A stretch of 36,952 nucleotides of DNA from JBFMDU01 sp034431935 (GTDB taxonomy: Bacteria > Chloroflexota > Dehalococcoidia > GIF9 > JBFMDU01). The translations under genes and the position numbers were made by a program. Shown one piece after another: positions 1-7,832 of the stretch (positions are counted from its first letter, which is position 1; each line of letters opens with the position of its first letter). The DNA lies in the NCBI GenBank assembly GCA_034431935.1, contig DAOUCU010000089.1, positions 1-36,952 on the forward strand. The letters are read 5' to 3'. Below the pieces are notes generated by a model. It did no database searches and had not been told where the DNA came from. It saw only the letters and a list, made by a program, of their open reading frames with translations.

Positions 1-1
1 T

Positions 2-172
2 GCCGTCGACCTTATGGGCATCTACAGCCGCTGGGACCTCTTCAAGCTTCAGGTACAGCAGGAGAAATATGCGCCGGTGGCGGGGATGGGCGGGGCGACC
101 GAGCCGATGGTTGATGATGATGTCTCGCCGGTCTCACCGGTTAAGAAGGGGCGTCAGGGCCGGCGCAGGTAA
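2..172 (+). CDS. C-terminal tail of an unidentified protein (5' end outside window)
   Basis: An open frame enters from the left edge and stops at TAA 170-172, giving 56 residues. The tail begins AVDLMGIYSRWDLFKLQVQ and ends in a basic stretch, VKKGRQGRRR. I do not recognise the family. In ordinary type I-E loci cas3 occupies this position, just before casA, so it could be the end of a cas3 gene, but no Cas3 motif falls within the visible part and the tail could equally belong to an unrelated gene. The 105-bp gap to the casA start holds a possible extended -10 element. Confidence 0.5.
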   Translation, partial: AVDLMGIYSRWDLFKLQVQQEKYAPVAGMGGATEPMVDDDVSPVSPVKKGRQGRRR

Positions 173-206
173 GCTCCCAAGCTAAGACAACCGTGTCACA
201 GCACCA

Positions 207-215
207 TGCTAAAAT
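207..215 (+). promoter_or_regulatory. Possible extended -10 element for the cas operon
   Basis: The sequence TGCTAAAAT matches an extended -10 (TGnTATAAT) with one mismatch in the hexamer. There is no convincing -35. It lies about 60 bp upstream of the preferred casA start, so the leader would be roughly 55 nt. The match is short and could be chance. Confidence 0.25.
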
Positions 216-277
216 ACACCGTGGGTATCGGACCACCTCAGCTAGCGGTCACAAATAGGGCCAGGAGGCTAAAGACG

Positions 278-1681
278 TTGACCTACAATCTGCTTGAAAA
301 ACAGTGGATTCCCGTCCTCTGGACAGATGGCAATGTCTCACGGGTAGGGATTAGAGAGGCACTAACACAAGCAGGTTCCATTCGACAGATTGCCGCCAGC
401 AATCCAATGGACCGCGTGGCGATTTTCCGGTTTCTGCTGGCTCTGCTTTACTGGTGCCGGGGCGACCCACCGACTACGACAGACACTGCCCCCGAAGAAT
501 CCTTCCCAATTGATTGGTTTTCCAAACTCGATACCAATAGAGAGTGTTTCAATTTGCTTGGCGGTGGTAAGAGATTCTATCAATACAGGGAACAGGGCGA
601 CAGACTACTCACGGTTAACTACCTCATTCACGAGATACCATCAGGCACTAACTTTAACCATTTTCGGCACTCGATAGACGGAACTAAAGGCTTGTGTCCG
701 GCATGTTGTGCTTTGGGACTGCTGCGGCTACCGATGTTCGCGACACAGGGGGGACAGGGCAAGTCGCCCGGCATCAACGCAAAGCCGCCAATCTATGCTA
801 TTCCCGTGGGCGAGACCCTTGCGGAGACCTTGCGGCTTTCGTGGCGGCAGGTGTCCAATTTGGGAACGCCAGCGTGGGAAAAGCCGGACTTGCCACTTCC
901 CGGGGTGGGAGAGGTACCGCTACTAACTGGGCTGACGTGGCTCCCACGCCGAGTTTGGTTAGACGAGCCGCAGAAATCTTTGACACACTGCATTTCGTGT
1001 GGCCGTCTGGATAATGTGATACTGTCCAGCGTCTTTGCTGGCAAAGGGAGTGCCAAGACAGATGATGGCACTAAGCGCGTCTGGCGTGACCCGCACGTTA
1101 TCTACAAACCAGCCAAGAACGGAGAAACTTCACTGCATTGGGCAGACGTAATAGGAAGCGCTGACGCCGGTGCCGGGCAGTGGTCCAAAATAATGGCTGG
1201 GTTACTCCAGAATCCCCAAACGGAGCGGACCAGAGCGTGGATAGTTGGCTTTTCGTCAGACCAGAATAAATACTTCGAGGCATCGGAATTGTTTCTCCCC
1301 TGGCCAGGCTCATTCGTTTCTATCGATGAGCTAAGCCAATGGCAACAGTCAAACAATAATCTAAGCCGAAAGCTGATGCAGCTTGACGAAAAACGATCTC
1401 GAAACCATATTGATATAGCCTCGGTGCTCGCCGCTATTCGTCCCCACGTTGAAAGCAGGGTCTTTGCGAAAGCCGAAGAGTTGCTGTCTGGTGACAACAC
1501 GGCGTGGGAGCGCGCGGCCAGCGAATACCGACCCATGATGCAAATCATTTCTAGGTCATTAGCGCCCGGTGTAACCACGGTAGCAGTCAAACGACGCCGA
1601 GAAATCGGCAATGCACTCCCTCAAACGGGATCGACGTCGACGCCAGCAAAGAAACCCAGCAAGGGGAAGGCGAGGAAGTAA
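278..1681 (+). CDS. casA: Type I-E Cascade large subunit CasA/Cse1
   Basis: Cse1 is the large subunit of Cascade that recognises the PAM and helps open the target. I place the start at TTG 278: it has a strong AGGAGG at 263-268, nine bases upstream, and gives the usual family N-terminus (TYNLLEKQWIPV). An ATG at 206 would add 24 residues of unusual composition without a ribosome site. The protein is 467 aa, near the usual Cse1 size of about 500. CPAC (C140, C143) and CISC (C238, C241) supply the four zinc-binding cysteines of the family. GGQGKSPG and WRDPH (W269 onward) are further Cse1 signatures. The C-terminus is lysine-rich. casB starts directly after the stop codon. Confidence 0.95.
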   Translation: MTYNLLEKQWIPVLWTDGNVSRVGIREALTQAGSIRQIAASNPMDRVAIFRFLLALLYWCRGDPPTTTDTAPEESFPIDWFSKLDTNRECFNLLGGGKRFYQYREQGDRLLTVNYLIHEIPSGTNFNHFRHSIDGTKGLCPACCALGLLRLPMFATQGGQGKSPGINAKPPIYAIPVGETLAETLRLSWRQVSNLGTPAWEKPDLPLPGVGEVPLLTGLTWLPRRVWLDEPQKSLTHCISCGRLDNVILSSVFAGKGSAKTDDGTKRVWRDPHVIYKPAKNGETSLHWADVIGSADAGAGQWSKIMAGLLQNPQTERTRAWIVGFSSDQNKYFEASELFLPWPGSFVSIDELSQWQQSNNNLSRKLMQLDEKRSRNHIDIASVLAAIRPHVESRVFAKAEELLSGDNTAWERAASEYRPMMQIISRSLAPGVTTVAVKRRREIGNALPQTGSTSTPAKKPSKGKARK

Positions 1682-2167
1682 ATGGGTCCAACAGCGACTG
1701 AGGAATACATTGAGATCCTGACGCAGTTGAAGTCCGGTGACCTCGGCCTGTTGCGAATACATGCCGGGCAGGGTCTGGATGAGTCCGTCCAGGGCTTTGA
1801 CCTGTTCGCCGGTCTATGGTGGCCGTTACAGAACAAGGGCCCGTTTGCACCGCGGCGGGAAGTAGCCTGGCTGATTGCCAAGCTTTATGCCTTTTCGCCC
1901 ATCCCACATTCTACCGGTGACACGCTGGCTTGCCAATTGCGTCGTTGTCAACCAGACGACGAGAACAGCCGAAGGCGATTTCAACAGAAATTCGATGAAA
2001 TGTTGCTTATGCCGTTGGCTAGTATTGAGCCAGCCCTGCGATGGGCGCTGGCCCAGGTAGCCGATACTGGCAAACCGCTTGATTGGGTAAGACTGACGAA
2101 TGACCTGTCAATATGGGAACGTGAAGCAACCCGCCTGAAGTGGGCGGAGGAATTTCTTGGTAACTAA
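1682..2167 (+). CDS. casB: Type I-E Cascade small subunit CasB/Cse2
   Basis: Cse2 forms the dimeric belly of Cascade that holds the R-loop and the displaced strand. At 161 aa it has the usual family length. The region from residue 43 (FAGLWWPLQNKG) through RREVAWLIAKLYAF, and the later RRRFQQKF and PLDWVRLTNDLSIWE stretches, follow the Cse2 helical pattern. ATG 1682 follows the casA stop with no gap, so translation is probably coupled to casA. Recognition rests on the sequence pattern and its place between casA and cas7e. Confidence 0.92.
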   Translation: MGPTATEEYIEILTQLKSGDLGLLRIHAGQGLDESVQGFDLFAGLWWPLQNKGPFAPRREVAWLIAKLYAFSPIPHSTGDTLACQLRRCQPDDENSRRRFQQKFDEMLLMPLASIEPALRWALAQVADTGKPLDWVRLTNDLSIWEREATRLKWAEEFLGN

Positions 2168-2181
2168 GGAGGATAATAGCA

Positions 2182-3378
2182 ATGCTGATTGAAGTCCACA
2201 TGATTCAGAACCACAGTCCGGCCAATCTGAACCGGGATGACCTGGGTGCGCCCAAGACCTGCTACTTCGGCGGTGTGCTCCGTTCGCGCATCTCCAGCCA
2301 GTGCCTCAAGCGCAGCATCCGCATGAGCGATGAGTTCAAAGCATTACTCAATGGCGTCCGCACACGGCAGTTGGCGAAATTGATCGCCAGGGGTACTAAA
2401 GGAGACCCGTTTGATGAAAAAGTACAAGCCGACCCCAAAGTCGTAGAGAAGGCCGAGAAGATCCTTTCCGATTGTGGTTTCAAGCCAAAGAAGGACGCGG
2501 ACAGGAGCAAGATGCTGGTCTACACCACGCGTGACGCCATAAAGGAGATGTCCGCACTTTTAGGGAACGGCGGCGAGAAAAACGACGCCGTACTTGCAAA
2601 GGATTTTTCCAGGCTAATCGCCGAACGCGTCTTTGCACCGGATATGGCACTGTCAGGGAGAATGCTGGAACCTTCGGAGGCCAGCGACTTGTGGAAAGAC
2701 CTTGATACTACTGTAGAGGCGGCTTTGCAGGTTGCACATGCCTTCTCCACGCACGAGGCCCGTCCCGAAGTAGACTATTACGTCGCCGCAGATGACATCC
2801 CCGGTACTGATGCGGGCGCAGGCTACGTTGACGAAGCCATGTTTACCTCCGCCTGTTTTTACAAGTACTTTTCCATCCACTGGGAACAGTTGCTCAAGAA
2901 TCTGGGCGGCGAGATCAACCTGGCGGCCCACACCGTCGGGGCATTCCTTCGCGGGGCGGCGGTGGTCACCCCAACCGGCAAGCAGAACAGCTTCGCAGCA
3001 CACAATTACCCGGATGGCATACTGGTTGAGATTCGCAATACGCCTGTTAACTATGCCAATGCTTTTGCTCGACCGGTTGTTCGAGATGGGCGGGACATTA
3101 TCTCCCAGAGCATCGCCCAGCTGGGCCAGTACGTCCATGATCTGGACACCGGTTTTGGCCCGCCACAACAGCGCTTCTGGTTTTCTCCTAACCTGCGGTA
3201 TCCCTTGACTGCCAGAACAAAGGTAAAGGAAGGAGAAAGGGAGGTCGAAAAGGACATCGACCTGACAGGGAACAAAGTCAAGTCTCTGGACGAATTGATA
3301 CCGGCGGTGGTCAGCGCCATCGGCTGTAACTGGGAAGAAGCCAAGAAAGCTATCATAAATCTATCGGTGTCAGCATGA
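2182..3378 (+). CDS. casC: Type I-E Cascade backbone subunit Cas7e (CasC/Cse4)
   Basis: Cas7e forms the six-copy helical backbone that binds the crRNA spacer. The N-terminus, VHMIQNHSPANLNRDDLGAPKT, broken here after twenty residues in the known family by the conserved YFGG segment, is diagnostic, as is RSRISSQCLKRSIR. The protein is 398 aa, somewhat longer than the E. coli protein (363 aa); the extra length appears to lie in loops, including a charged segment near the C-terminus (KVKEGEREVEKDIDL). GGAGGA at 2168-2173 lies eight bases before ATG 2182. It overlaps cas5e by four bases. Confidence 0.95.
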   Translation: MLIEVHMIQNHSPANLNRDDLGAPKTCYFGGVLRSRISSQCLKRSIRMSDEFKALLNGVRTRQLAKLIARGTKGDPFDEKVQADPKVVEKAEKILSDCGFKPKKDADRSKMLVYTTRDAIKEMSALLGNGGEKNDAVLAKDFSRLIAERVFAPDMALSGRMLEPSEASDLWKDLDTTVEAALQVAHAFSTHEARPEVDYYVAADDIPGTDAGAGYVDEAMFTSACFYKYFSIHWEQLLKNLGGEINLAAHTVGAFLRGAAVVTPTGKQNSFAAHNYPDGILVEIRNTPVNYANAFARPVVRDGRDIISQSIAQLGQYVHDLDTGFGPPQQRFWFSPNLRYPLTARTKVKEGEREVEKDIDLTGNKVKSLDELIPAVVSAIGCNWEEAKKAIINLSVSA

Positions 3379-4484
3379 TGGCCAATACCCTGTTTTTACG
3401 GTTCGAGGGTCCACTTCAGGCGTGGGGCAACCACGAGTCCAAATTTGTTGTCCGGCGCACCGCTGAAGCTCCAACTAAATCAGGGGTTATCGGACTGCTC
3501 TGCGCGGCGCTCGGCATACCACGGTCAGCCGCCGCTGAAACATGGCTTCCGAAGCTGTCTGCCCTGAAAATGGGTGTCCGTATCGACAGCCCGGGCGTTC
3601 GCTGGTGGGACTATCACACTGTCGGCGCCAGGATTGGCATGCGGAAAGCTGACGGTGGCTTCAAGAAGCCTGAATCAGGAAAGGAGACTTTACTCACCCG
3701 CCGTGAATACTTGTGTGACGCCAGTTTTCTCGTTGCGCTACAGGGCGATGCCACACTGGTTACGGAACTAGGAACGGCGATAACGAACCCAAAATGGACA
3801 CTTTACCTCGGCCGCAAATGCTGTCCCCCGTCACGCCCGCTGCTGGAACACCCCGCCGGTGATTTCCCTGACTTACTTTCGGCGCTCCAATCAGTCCCAT
3901 GGCGAAAGCGGCTGAAGGACGACCCACCGCAAGAAACCGTTGATTGCCTGCTTGACTGGCTTCCGACGCCGCAACAGCCTGTAGCACCAACTGATGCGCT
4001 CGTGTGGTACGATGTCCCGCTCACGTTAGACCCGCCTTCCCATTCTCCCCGCTTTGTTATTCGACGAAAACTACGGGTTGGTACCGAGGTTAGTATCGCA
4101 GAAAAGCCGGCGCAAAGCGAGACTCCCAGACCCCTCCGACTTCGTGCTGACTATCAGAACACTGAATATAAGAAGGCTCGCGCCACGCGTTTAAGAGCAG
4201 ACTATGGCCTTTGTGTTTTCTGCAAGGCACCCGCCACCACCGTCCAGCACATCACCTACCGCCGCGCTGGCGGCGGGGAAACTCACGATGACCTGCGCTC
4301 GCTGTGCCGCCTCTGTCACGACGCGGTCACTATGATTGAATACGGTCTGGACATGGGCTTAGATCGCATTAACCCCGAAGACCCCAAATGGCGGGATGAA
4401 ATCATTCAGAAACGGGGTGAAATCATCTGTTTTCGCTCGTTGGAGACCCGCCGCCGTCGCCTCAGTCCGGAGGAGGTGGAATAG
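3375..4484 (+). CDS. casD: Cas5e fused to a C-terminal HNH nuclease domain (Cas5-HNH)
   Basis: Residues 1-243 are Cas5e, which caps the crRNA 5' handle in Cascade: TLFLRFEGPLQAWGNHESKF, the glycine-rich turn after PTKSGVIGLL, WWDYHTVG, and a final SPRFVIRRKLRVG. Ordinary Cas5e ends near there at about 225 aa. This protein runs on to 369 aa. After a linker, residues 263-325 form an HNH domain: two zinc-type pairs, C280/C283 and C311/C314; H292 in the first His motif (VQHITY); GGGETHDDL, with D305/D306 where many HNH enzymes have Asn; and final H315 in LCRLCH. A charged tail follows (326-369). The frame is continuous, with no stop or shift between the domains. Known HNH-bearing type I effectors cut DNA without Cas3, and I infer the same here. 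AGGAGG near its 3' end serves cas6e. Confidence 0.95.
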   Translation: MMANTLFLRFEGPLQAWGNHESKFVVRRTAEAPTKSGVIGLLCAALGIPRSAAAETWLPKLSALKMGVRIDSPGVRWWDYHTVGARIGMRKADGGFKKPESGKETLLTRREYLCDASFLVALQGDATLVTELGTAITNPKWTLYLGRKCCPPSRPLLEHPAGDFPDLLSALQSVPWRKRLKDDPPQETVDCLLDWLPTPQQPVAPTDALVWYDVPLTLDPPSHSPRFVIRRKLRVGTEVSIAEKPAQSETPRPLRLRADYQNTEYKKARATRLRADYGLCVFCKAPATTVQHITYRRAGGGETHDDLRSLCRLCHDAVTMIEYGLDMGLDRINPEDPKWRDEIIQKRGEIICFRSLETRRRRLSPEEVE

Positions 4485-4486
4485 CC

Positions 4487-5317
4487 ATGTATCTTTCGTG
4501 CCTTCTTGTCAATACGGGGGACAACCCCGACCGCCCTCATCCCGGACGACTGTGGTTACGGAACGTGTACCGTGTACATCAGCGCCTTTGCATGGGCTTC
4601 CCCTCGGCGGAATCTAAGGAACATGACCCGCTTTTCTTAAAACCATATAAGCCCGGCCGCTTTCCGGAAGACCGTTACCTGTCTGACAGAAAGAAGCTGG
4701 AGGTGCCTGACGATGTCCTCAGGCAAATTCACTCACCGCGAGATAACCGCAGTGGCTTTCTCTTCCGCATAGACCCGCTGCCCTCAGGCCGCGCCATGAT
4801 AATCGTACAATCAGCGGTCAAACCGGACTGGGACTATGCCTTTCGTAATGCTATGCACTTGCTTGCCGCAACGCCTGCAATTAAGCCATATGACCCGCAT
4901 TTTCAGAACGGACAGTGTCTCGTTTTTCGGCTGTTGGCTAACCCTACCCGCAAGAGGGACAGGGAAAACCGGCCCGCAGGCAGGAATAACTGGGGCAGGA
5001 GAGTCCCAGTACCTCGTAATGAAATTGAAGCGTGGCTCACCAGCCGTGCCGGCCGGTATGGATTTAGCGTGGAGTGCTTCGATAACGTGCAAACAGGGTA
5101 TGTTGTAGCTTCCAAAGGCAAGGAGATAGATGGTAGCAGTGAGATTGCCGACGATGAAGAAGCAAAAGGGAGGTTGAGGCACTTTTTCTATGCGCGTTAC
5201 GAAGGCAAACTCCGTGTAACCGCCGCTGATTCTCTCCGCAGTGCAATTATACAGGGTATCGGCCCCGCCAAGGGCTTCGGCTTCGGATTGCTGTCCGTAG
5301 CCCGGTCAAGGGAGTGA
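4487..5317 (+). CDS. casE: CRISPR pre-crRNA endoribonuclease Cas6e (CasE/Cse3)
   Basis: Cas6e cuts the repeat transcript 3' of its hairpin and stays bound to the crRNA 3' end, leaving an 8-nt 5' handle (GUGAACCG for this array). The protein is 276 aa, longer than the typical 200-220 aa. Tyr28 and His31 in WLRNVYRVHQRL match the catalytic Tyr/His pair of the family. The glycine-rich loop IGPAKGFGFGLLSV near the C-terminus is the Cas6e signature. A basic insert (TRKRDRENRPAGRNNWGRR, about residues 153-171) explains part of the extra length. ATG 4487 lies ten bases after AGGAGG 4471-4476, within the cas5e 3' end. Confidence 0.94.
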   Translation: MYLSCLLVNTGDNPDRPHPGRLWLRNVYRVHQRLCMGFPSAESKEHDPLFLKPYKPGRFPEDRYLSDRKKLEVPDDVLRQIHSPRDNRSGFLFRIDPLPSGRAMIIVQSAVKPDWDYAFRNAMHLLAATPAIKPYDPHFQNGQCLVFRLLANPTRKRDRENRPAGRNNWGRRVPVPRNEIEAWLTSRAGRYGFSVECFDNVQTGYVVASKGKEIDGSSEIADDEEAKGRLRHFFYARYEGKLRVTAADSLRSAIIQGIGPAKGFGFGLLSVARSRE

Positions 5318-5320
5318 GTT

Positions 5321-6445
5321 GTGCGCACCCTTTATGAGCTTCCGCATTTTAAGGACCGCTGGAGCTATCTTTATCTGGAAATGGGCCGTCTCGACGTCAG
5401 TGACAATGGGTTGAGTTTCCATCAGGGTGATTCGGTAACGCCGGTGCCGATCGACCAGCTAAGCGTGGTGATGCTCGGTCCGGGGTCAACCATTACGCAC
5501 GCTGCCGTGAAATCGCTCTCCCAGAATAACTGCTTACTCGCCTGGACTGGACAGGACGGCATTCGTTTTTATTCGGCGGGTATCGGTGGTACATATAGCT
5601 CCCGGAGACTTATTTGGCAGGCGCGGTTGGCCAGTGATGAATCAAAGAGGCTGGAAGTCGCCTGGCGCATGTATAATTTTCGTTTCAAGAAGCCCGTACC
5701 AACCATCGTCAGCCTTGAGGAGATCCGCGGTATGGAGGGAATCCGGGTTAGGCGGGCCTATGCCGAGGCTTCAGCCAAGTACGGCGTTGAGTGGAAAGGA
5801 CGGCGCTATGACCAGAAAGACTGGGCCAAAGGTGACCCGGTAAATCGGGCGCTTTCGGCGGCCAATGCCTGCCTTTACGCCGTCTGCCATGCCGCGATAC
5901 TGTCTGCAGGCTACTCCCCGGGGCTGGGCTTTATTCATACCGGCAGGATGCTGAGCTTCGTCTATGACATCGGGGACCTGTACAAGACTGAGACAACGAT
6001 TCCGATTGCTTTCAAGGTTGCCGCACGGGCCCCGCAGGACATTGAAAGGGCGGTACGTACGGAGTGCCGCCAGGCGTTTTACGACTTCAAACTAATGGAA
6101 CGAATCTTACCTGATATTGCGGAGGTGCTCGGTGTTAGTGATGATACTGGAGAAAGTGCCGACGAGCTTGAGGGGCGCATTGTCACGGTGGCTTCTGGAA
6201 CCGAGGACGGGAGTTTTCCTGGGCAATCCGAGTGCGAGAGTCAGGGACGAGCTCTGGGCACGGTCGCTCAAAAATACCAGGGAAAGCGGGACGATATTGC
6301 AGGTCTGGACGGACAAGAATCCGCAGGGATTTTCCTATCGTCAGGCAGGCAACCACTGGCGGCAATTGGTCGACTTCGAAGGATTAGCCCTGGTAAGTAT
6401 AAGGTCGCGCGACGCCGGGCCGGAGGAGGCAATGCATTCCGATAA
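5321..6445 (+). CDS. cas1: Type I-E CRISPR integrase Cas1e, with an extended 3' reading frame
   Basis: Cas1 is the metal-dependent integrase of spacer acquisition, working as a Cas1-Cas2 complex. GTG 5321 follows the cas6e stop by three bases and gives the standard N-terminus (ELPHFKDRWSYLYLEMG). Catalytic residues are all present: E139 (in RGMEG), H206 (GFIHTG) and D219 (FVYDIGD). The recognisable Cas1e part ends near residue 285. The frame then stays open to 374 aa, about 70 more than the E. coli protein (305 aa), because it lacks a stop until 6445 while overlapping cas2 from 6132 in another frame. The last 90 residues are probably a shadow of cas2 rather than a domain, but they would be translated as the sequence stands. 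Confidence 0.9.
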   Translation: MRTLYELPHFKDRWSYLYLEMGRLDVSDNGLSFHQGDSVTPVPIDQLSVVMLGPGSTITHAAVKSLSQNNCLLAWTGQDGIRFYSAGIGGTYSSRRLIWQARLASDESKRLEVAWRMYNFRFKKPVPTIVSLEEIRGMEGIRVRRAYAEASAKYGVEWKGRRYDQKDWAKGDPVNRALSAANACLYAVCHAAILSAGYSPGLGFIHTGRMLSFVYDIGDLYKTETTIPIAFKVAARAPQDIERAVRTECRQAFYDFKLMERILPDIAEVLGVSDDTGESADELEGRIVTVASGTEDGSFPGQSECESQGRALGTVAQKYQGKRDDIAGLDGQESAGIFLSSGRQPLAAIGRLRRISPGKYKVARRRAGGGNAFR

Positions 6446-6455
6446 CCGACCTTAG
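6132..6455 (+). CDS. cas2: CRISPR adaptation protein Cas2e
   Basis: Cas2 is the structural core of the spacer integration complex. The product (107 aa from GTG 6132) begins MLVMILEKVPTSLRGALSRW and continues with EPRTGVFLGN and SARVRDELW, then QGFSYRQAG and a C-terminal LVDFEGLALVS; these are hallmarks of Cas2e (E. coli form 94 aa). GGAGG 6121-6125 lies six bases before GTG 6132; GTG 6138 and ATG 6141 are alternatives. The gene sits one frame away from cas1, and 314 of its 324 bases lie inside the cas1 reading frame. Confidence 0.9.
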   Translation: MLVMILEKVPTSLRGALSRWLLEPRTGVFLGNPSARVRDELWARSLKNTRESGTILQVWTDKNPQGFSYRQAGNHWRQLVDFEGLALVSIRSRDAGPEEAMHSDNRP

Positions 6456-6550
6456 TGAGCGTGAGTCAGCGAACACAGGCACATGGGCGTTGACACTGGA
6501 ATGCCTCAACCACCTTTGAGGTAGTTAGGGCTTGGCTTTGAACTTCTAGG
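6456..6550 (+). promoter_or_regulatory. CRISPR leader
   Basis: These 95 bp separate cas2 from the first repeat, the position of the leader in type I-E loci. The repeat orientation (ending GTGAACCG before each spacer) also puts the leader on this side. It holds a TTGACA at 6490-6495 without a clear -10 at normal spacing, and a short hairpin, CCTCAA (6504-6509) with TTGAGG (6516-6521) and a six-base loop. The array promoter and integration-site signals should lie here; exact elements are not resolved. Confidence 0.6.
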
Positions 6551-7800
6551 GTCTTCCCCACGCATGTGGGGGTGAACCGCTACCACATCCTTAAAAATAC
6601 TAGCACGCCCTGTCTTCCCCACGCATGTGGGGGTGAACCGTACGAGAGGCGGCGCAAGAAGGATCAGCTCAAGTCTTCCCCACGCATGTGGGGGTGAACC
6701 GGATTTGCTGGTCGATGGGTATAGGCCTGAGGAAGTCTTCCCCACGCATGTGGGGGTGAACCGGTGGCGCAGTGGATAGCCGACCGGGTGCTGGCGTCTT
6801 CCCCACGCATGTGGGGGTGAACCGACATGTTTGCCGTGGGTCGATTGGCGGGTGACGTCTTCCCCACGCATGTGGGGGTGAACCGCGCACTCGCGATGGG
6901 TCACCACCAATATTCGCGTCTTCCCCACGCATGTGGGGGTGAACCAGTATCGGATCCCATATATTTCGGGGACCAACCGTCTTCCCCACGCATGTGGGGG
7001 TGAACCGGTGTGTGGTCGCTGGAGGCGCAGCGGAATGGAGTCTTCCCCACGCATGTGGGGGTGAACCGCGCACTCGCGATGGGTCACCACCAATATTCGC
7101 GTCTTCCCCACGCATGTGGGGGTGAACCGACACGCGGCACGAGCGATATTGATGAGATATCGTCTTCCCCACGCATGTGGGGGTGAACCGGCGACGACGC
7201 CAATCACCACAGTGACCAGTCCGTCTTCCCCACGCATGTGGGGGTGAACCGTAAACGCTTACTTACATTGGTCGAAAGTAAACGTCTTCCCCACGCATGT
7301 GGGGGTGAACCGACACGCGGCACGAGCGATATTGATGAGATATCGTCTTCCCCACGCATGTGGGGGTGAACCGCGTTACTTCCCGCATAAGCGGGTGCTG
7401 CGGGAGTCTTCCCCACGCATGTGGGGGTGAACCGGGTAAGGTGCGCTCAGCAACTGTAATTGACGGCGTCTTCCCCACGCATGTGGGGGTGAACCGTACC
7501 GTCTCGGTGGAGGCGGCGGGCTGCTCGGTCTTCCCCACGCATGTGGGGGTGAACCGATGTTGATCCGGATGTCGTTTCCGGATTTACCGTCTTCCCCACG
7601 CATGTGGGGGTGAACCGGCTAGGCCGACTATATGCCAGCTCAGCCAGTCGTCTTCCCCACGCATGTGGGGGTGAACCGTTCACTGGGTCCACAAAGTTCA
7701 CTGGGTCCATGTCTTCCCCACGCATGTGGGGGTGAACCGCCAGTTTTCAAGCGTGTTAGGTCTGCTAAAACGTCTTCCCCACGCATGTGGGGGTGAACCG
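6551..7800 (+). CRISPR. Type I-E CRISPR array, 21 repeats
   Basis: Twenty-one 29-nt repeats begin GTCTTCCCCACG and end GGGGGTGAACCG, with an internal inverted repeat around CCCCACGCATGTGGGG. Starts are 6551, 6612, 6673, 6735, 6796, 6857, 6918, 6979, 7040, 7101, 7162, 7223, 7284, 7345, 7406, 7468, 7528, 7589, 7650, 7711 and 7772. Spacers are 32 nt except two of 33 nt (6702-6734, 7435-7467) and one of 31 nt (7497-7527). The only repeat variant seen is the copy at 6918, which ends in A (6946) rather than G. The spacer at 6886-6917 recurs at 7069-7100, and that at 7130-7161 recurs at 7313-7344. A further 32-nt spacer, 7801-7832, follows the last repeat. Near-perfect repeats suggest a functional array. 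Confidence 0.98.
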
Positions 7801-7832
7801 TCGGATGAATGGTAAGATAGACGTCAACTGAG

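Noticed and set aside
206..277. Upstream ATG start for casA at 206
   Set aside because: No ribosome site, and the added residues do not fit the Cse1 N-terminus; TTG 278 has AGGAGG nine bases upstream.
6180..6445. Extra C-terminal domain of Cas1
   Set aside because: The stretch overlaps cas2 in another frame and matches no Cas1 domain I know; most likely a shadow of cas2.
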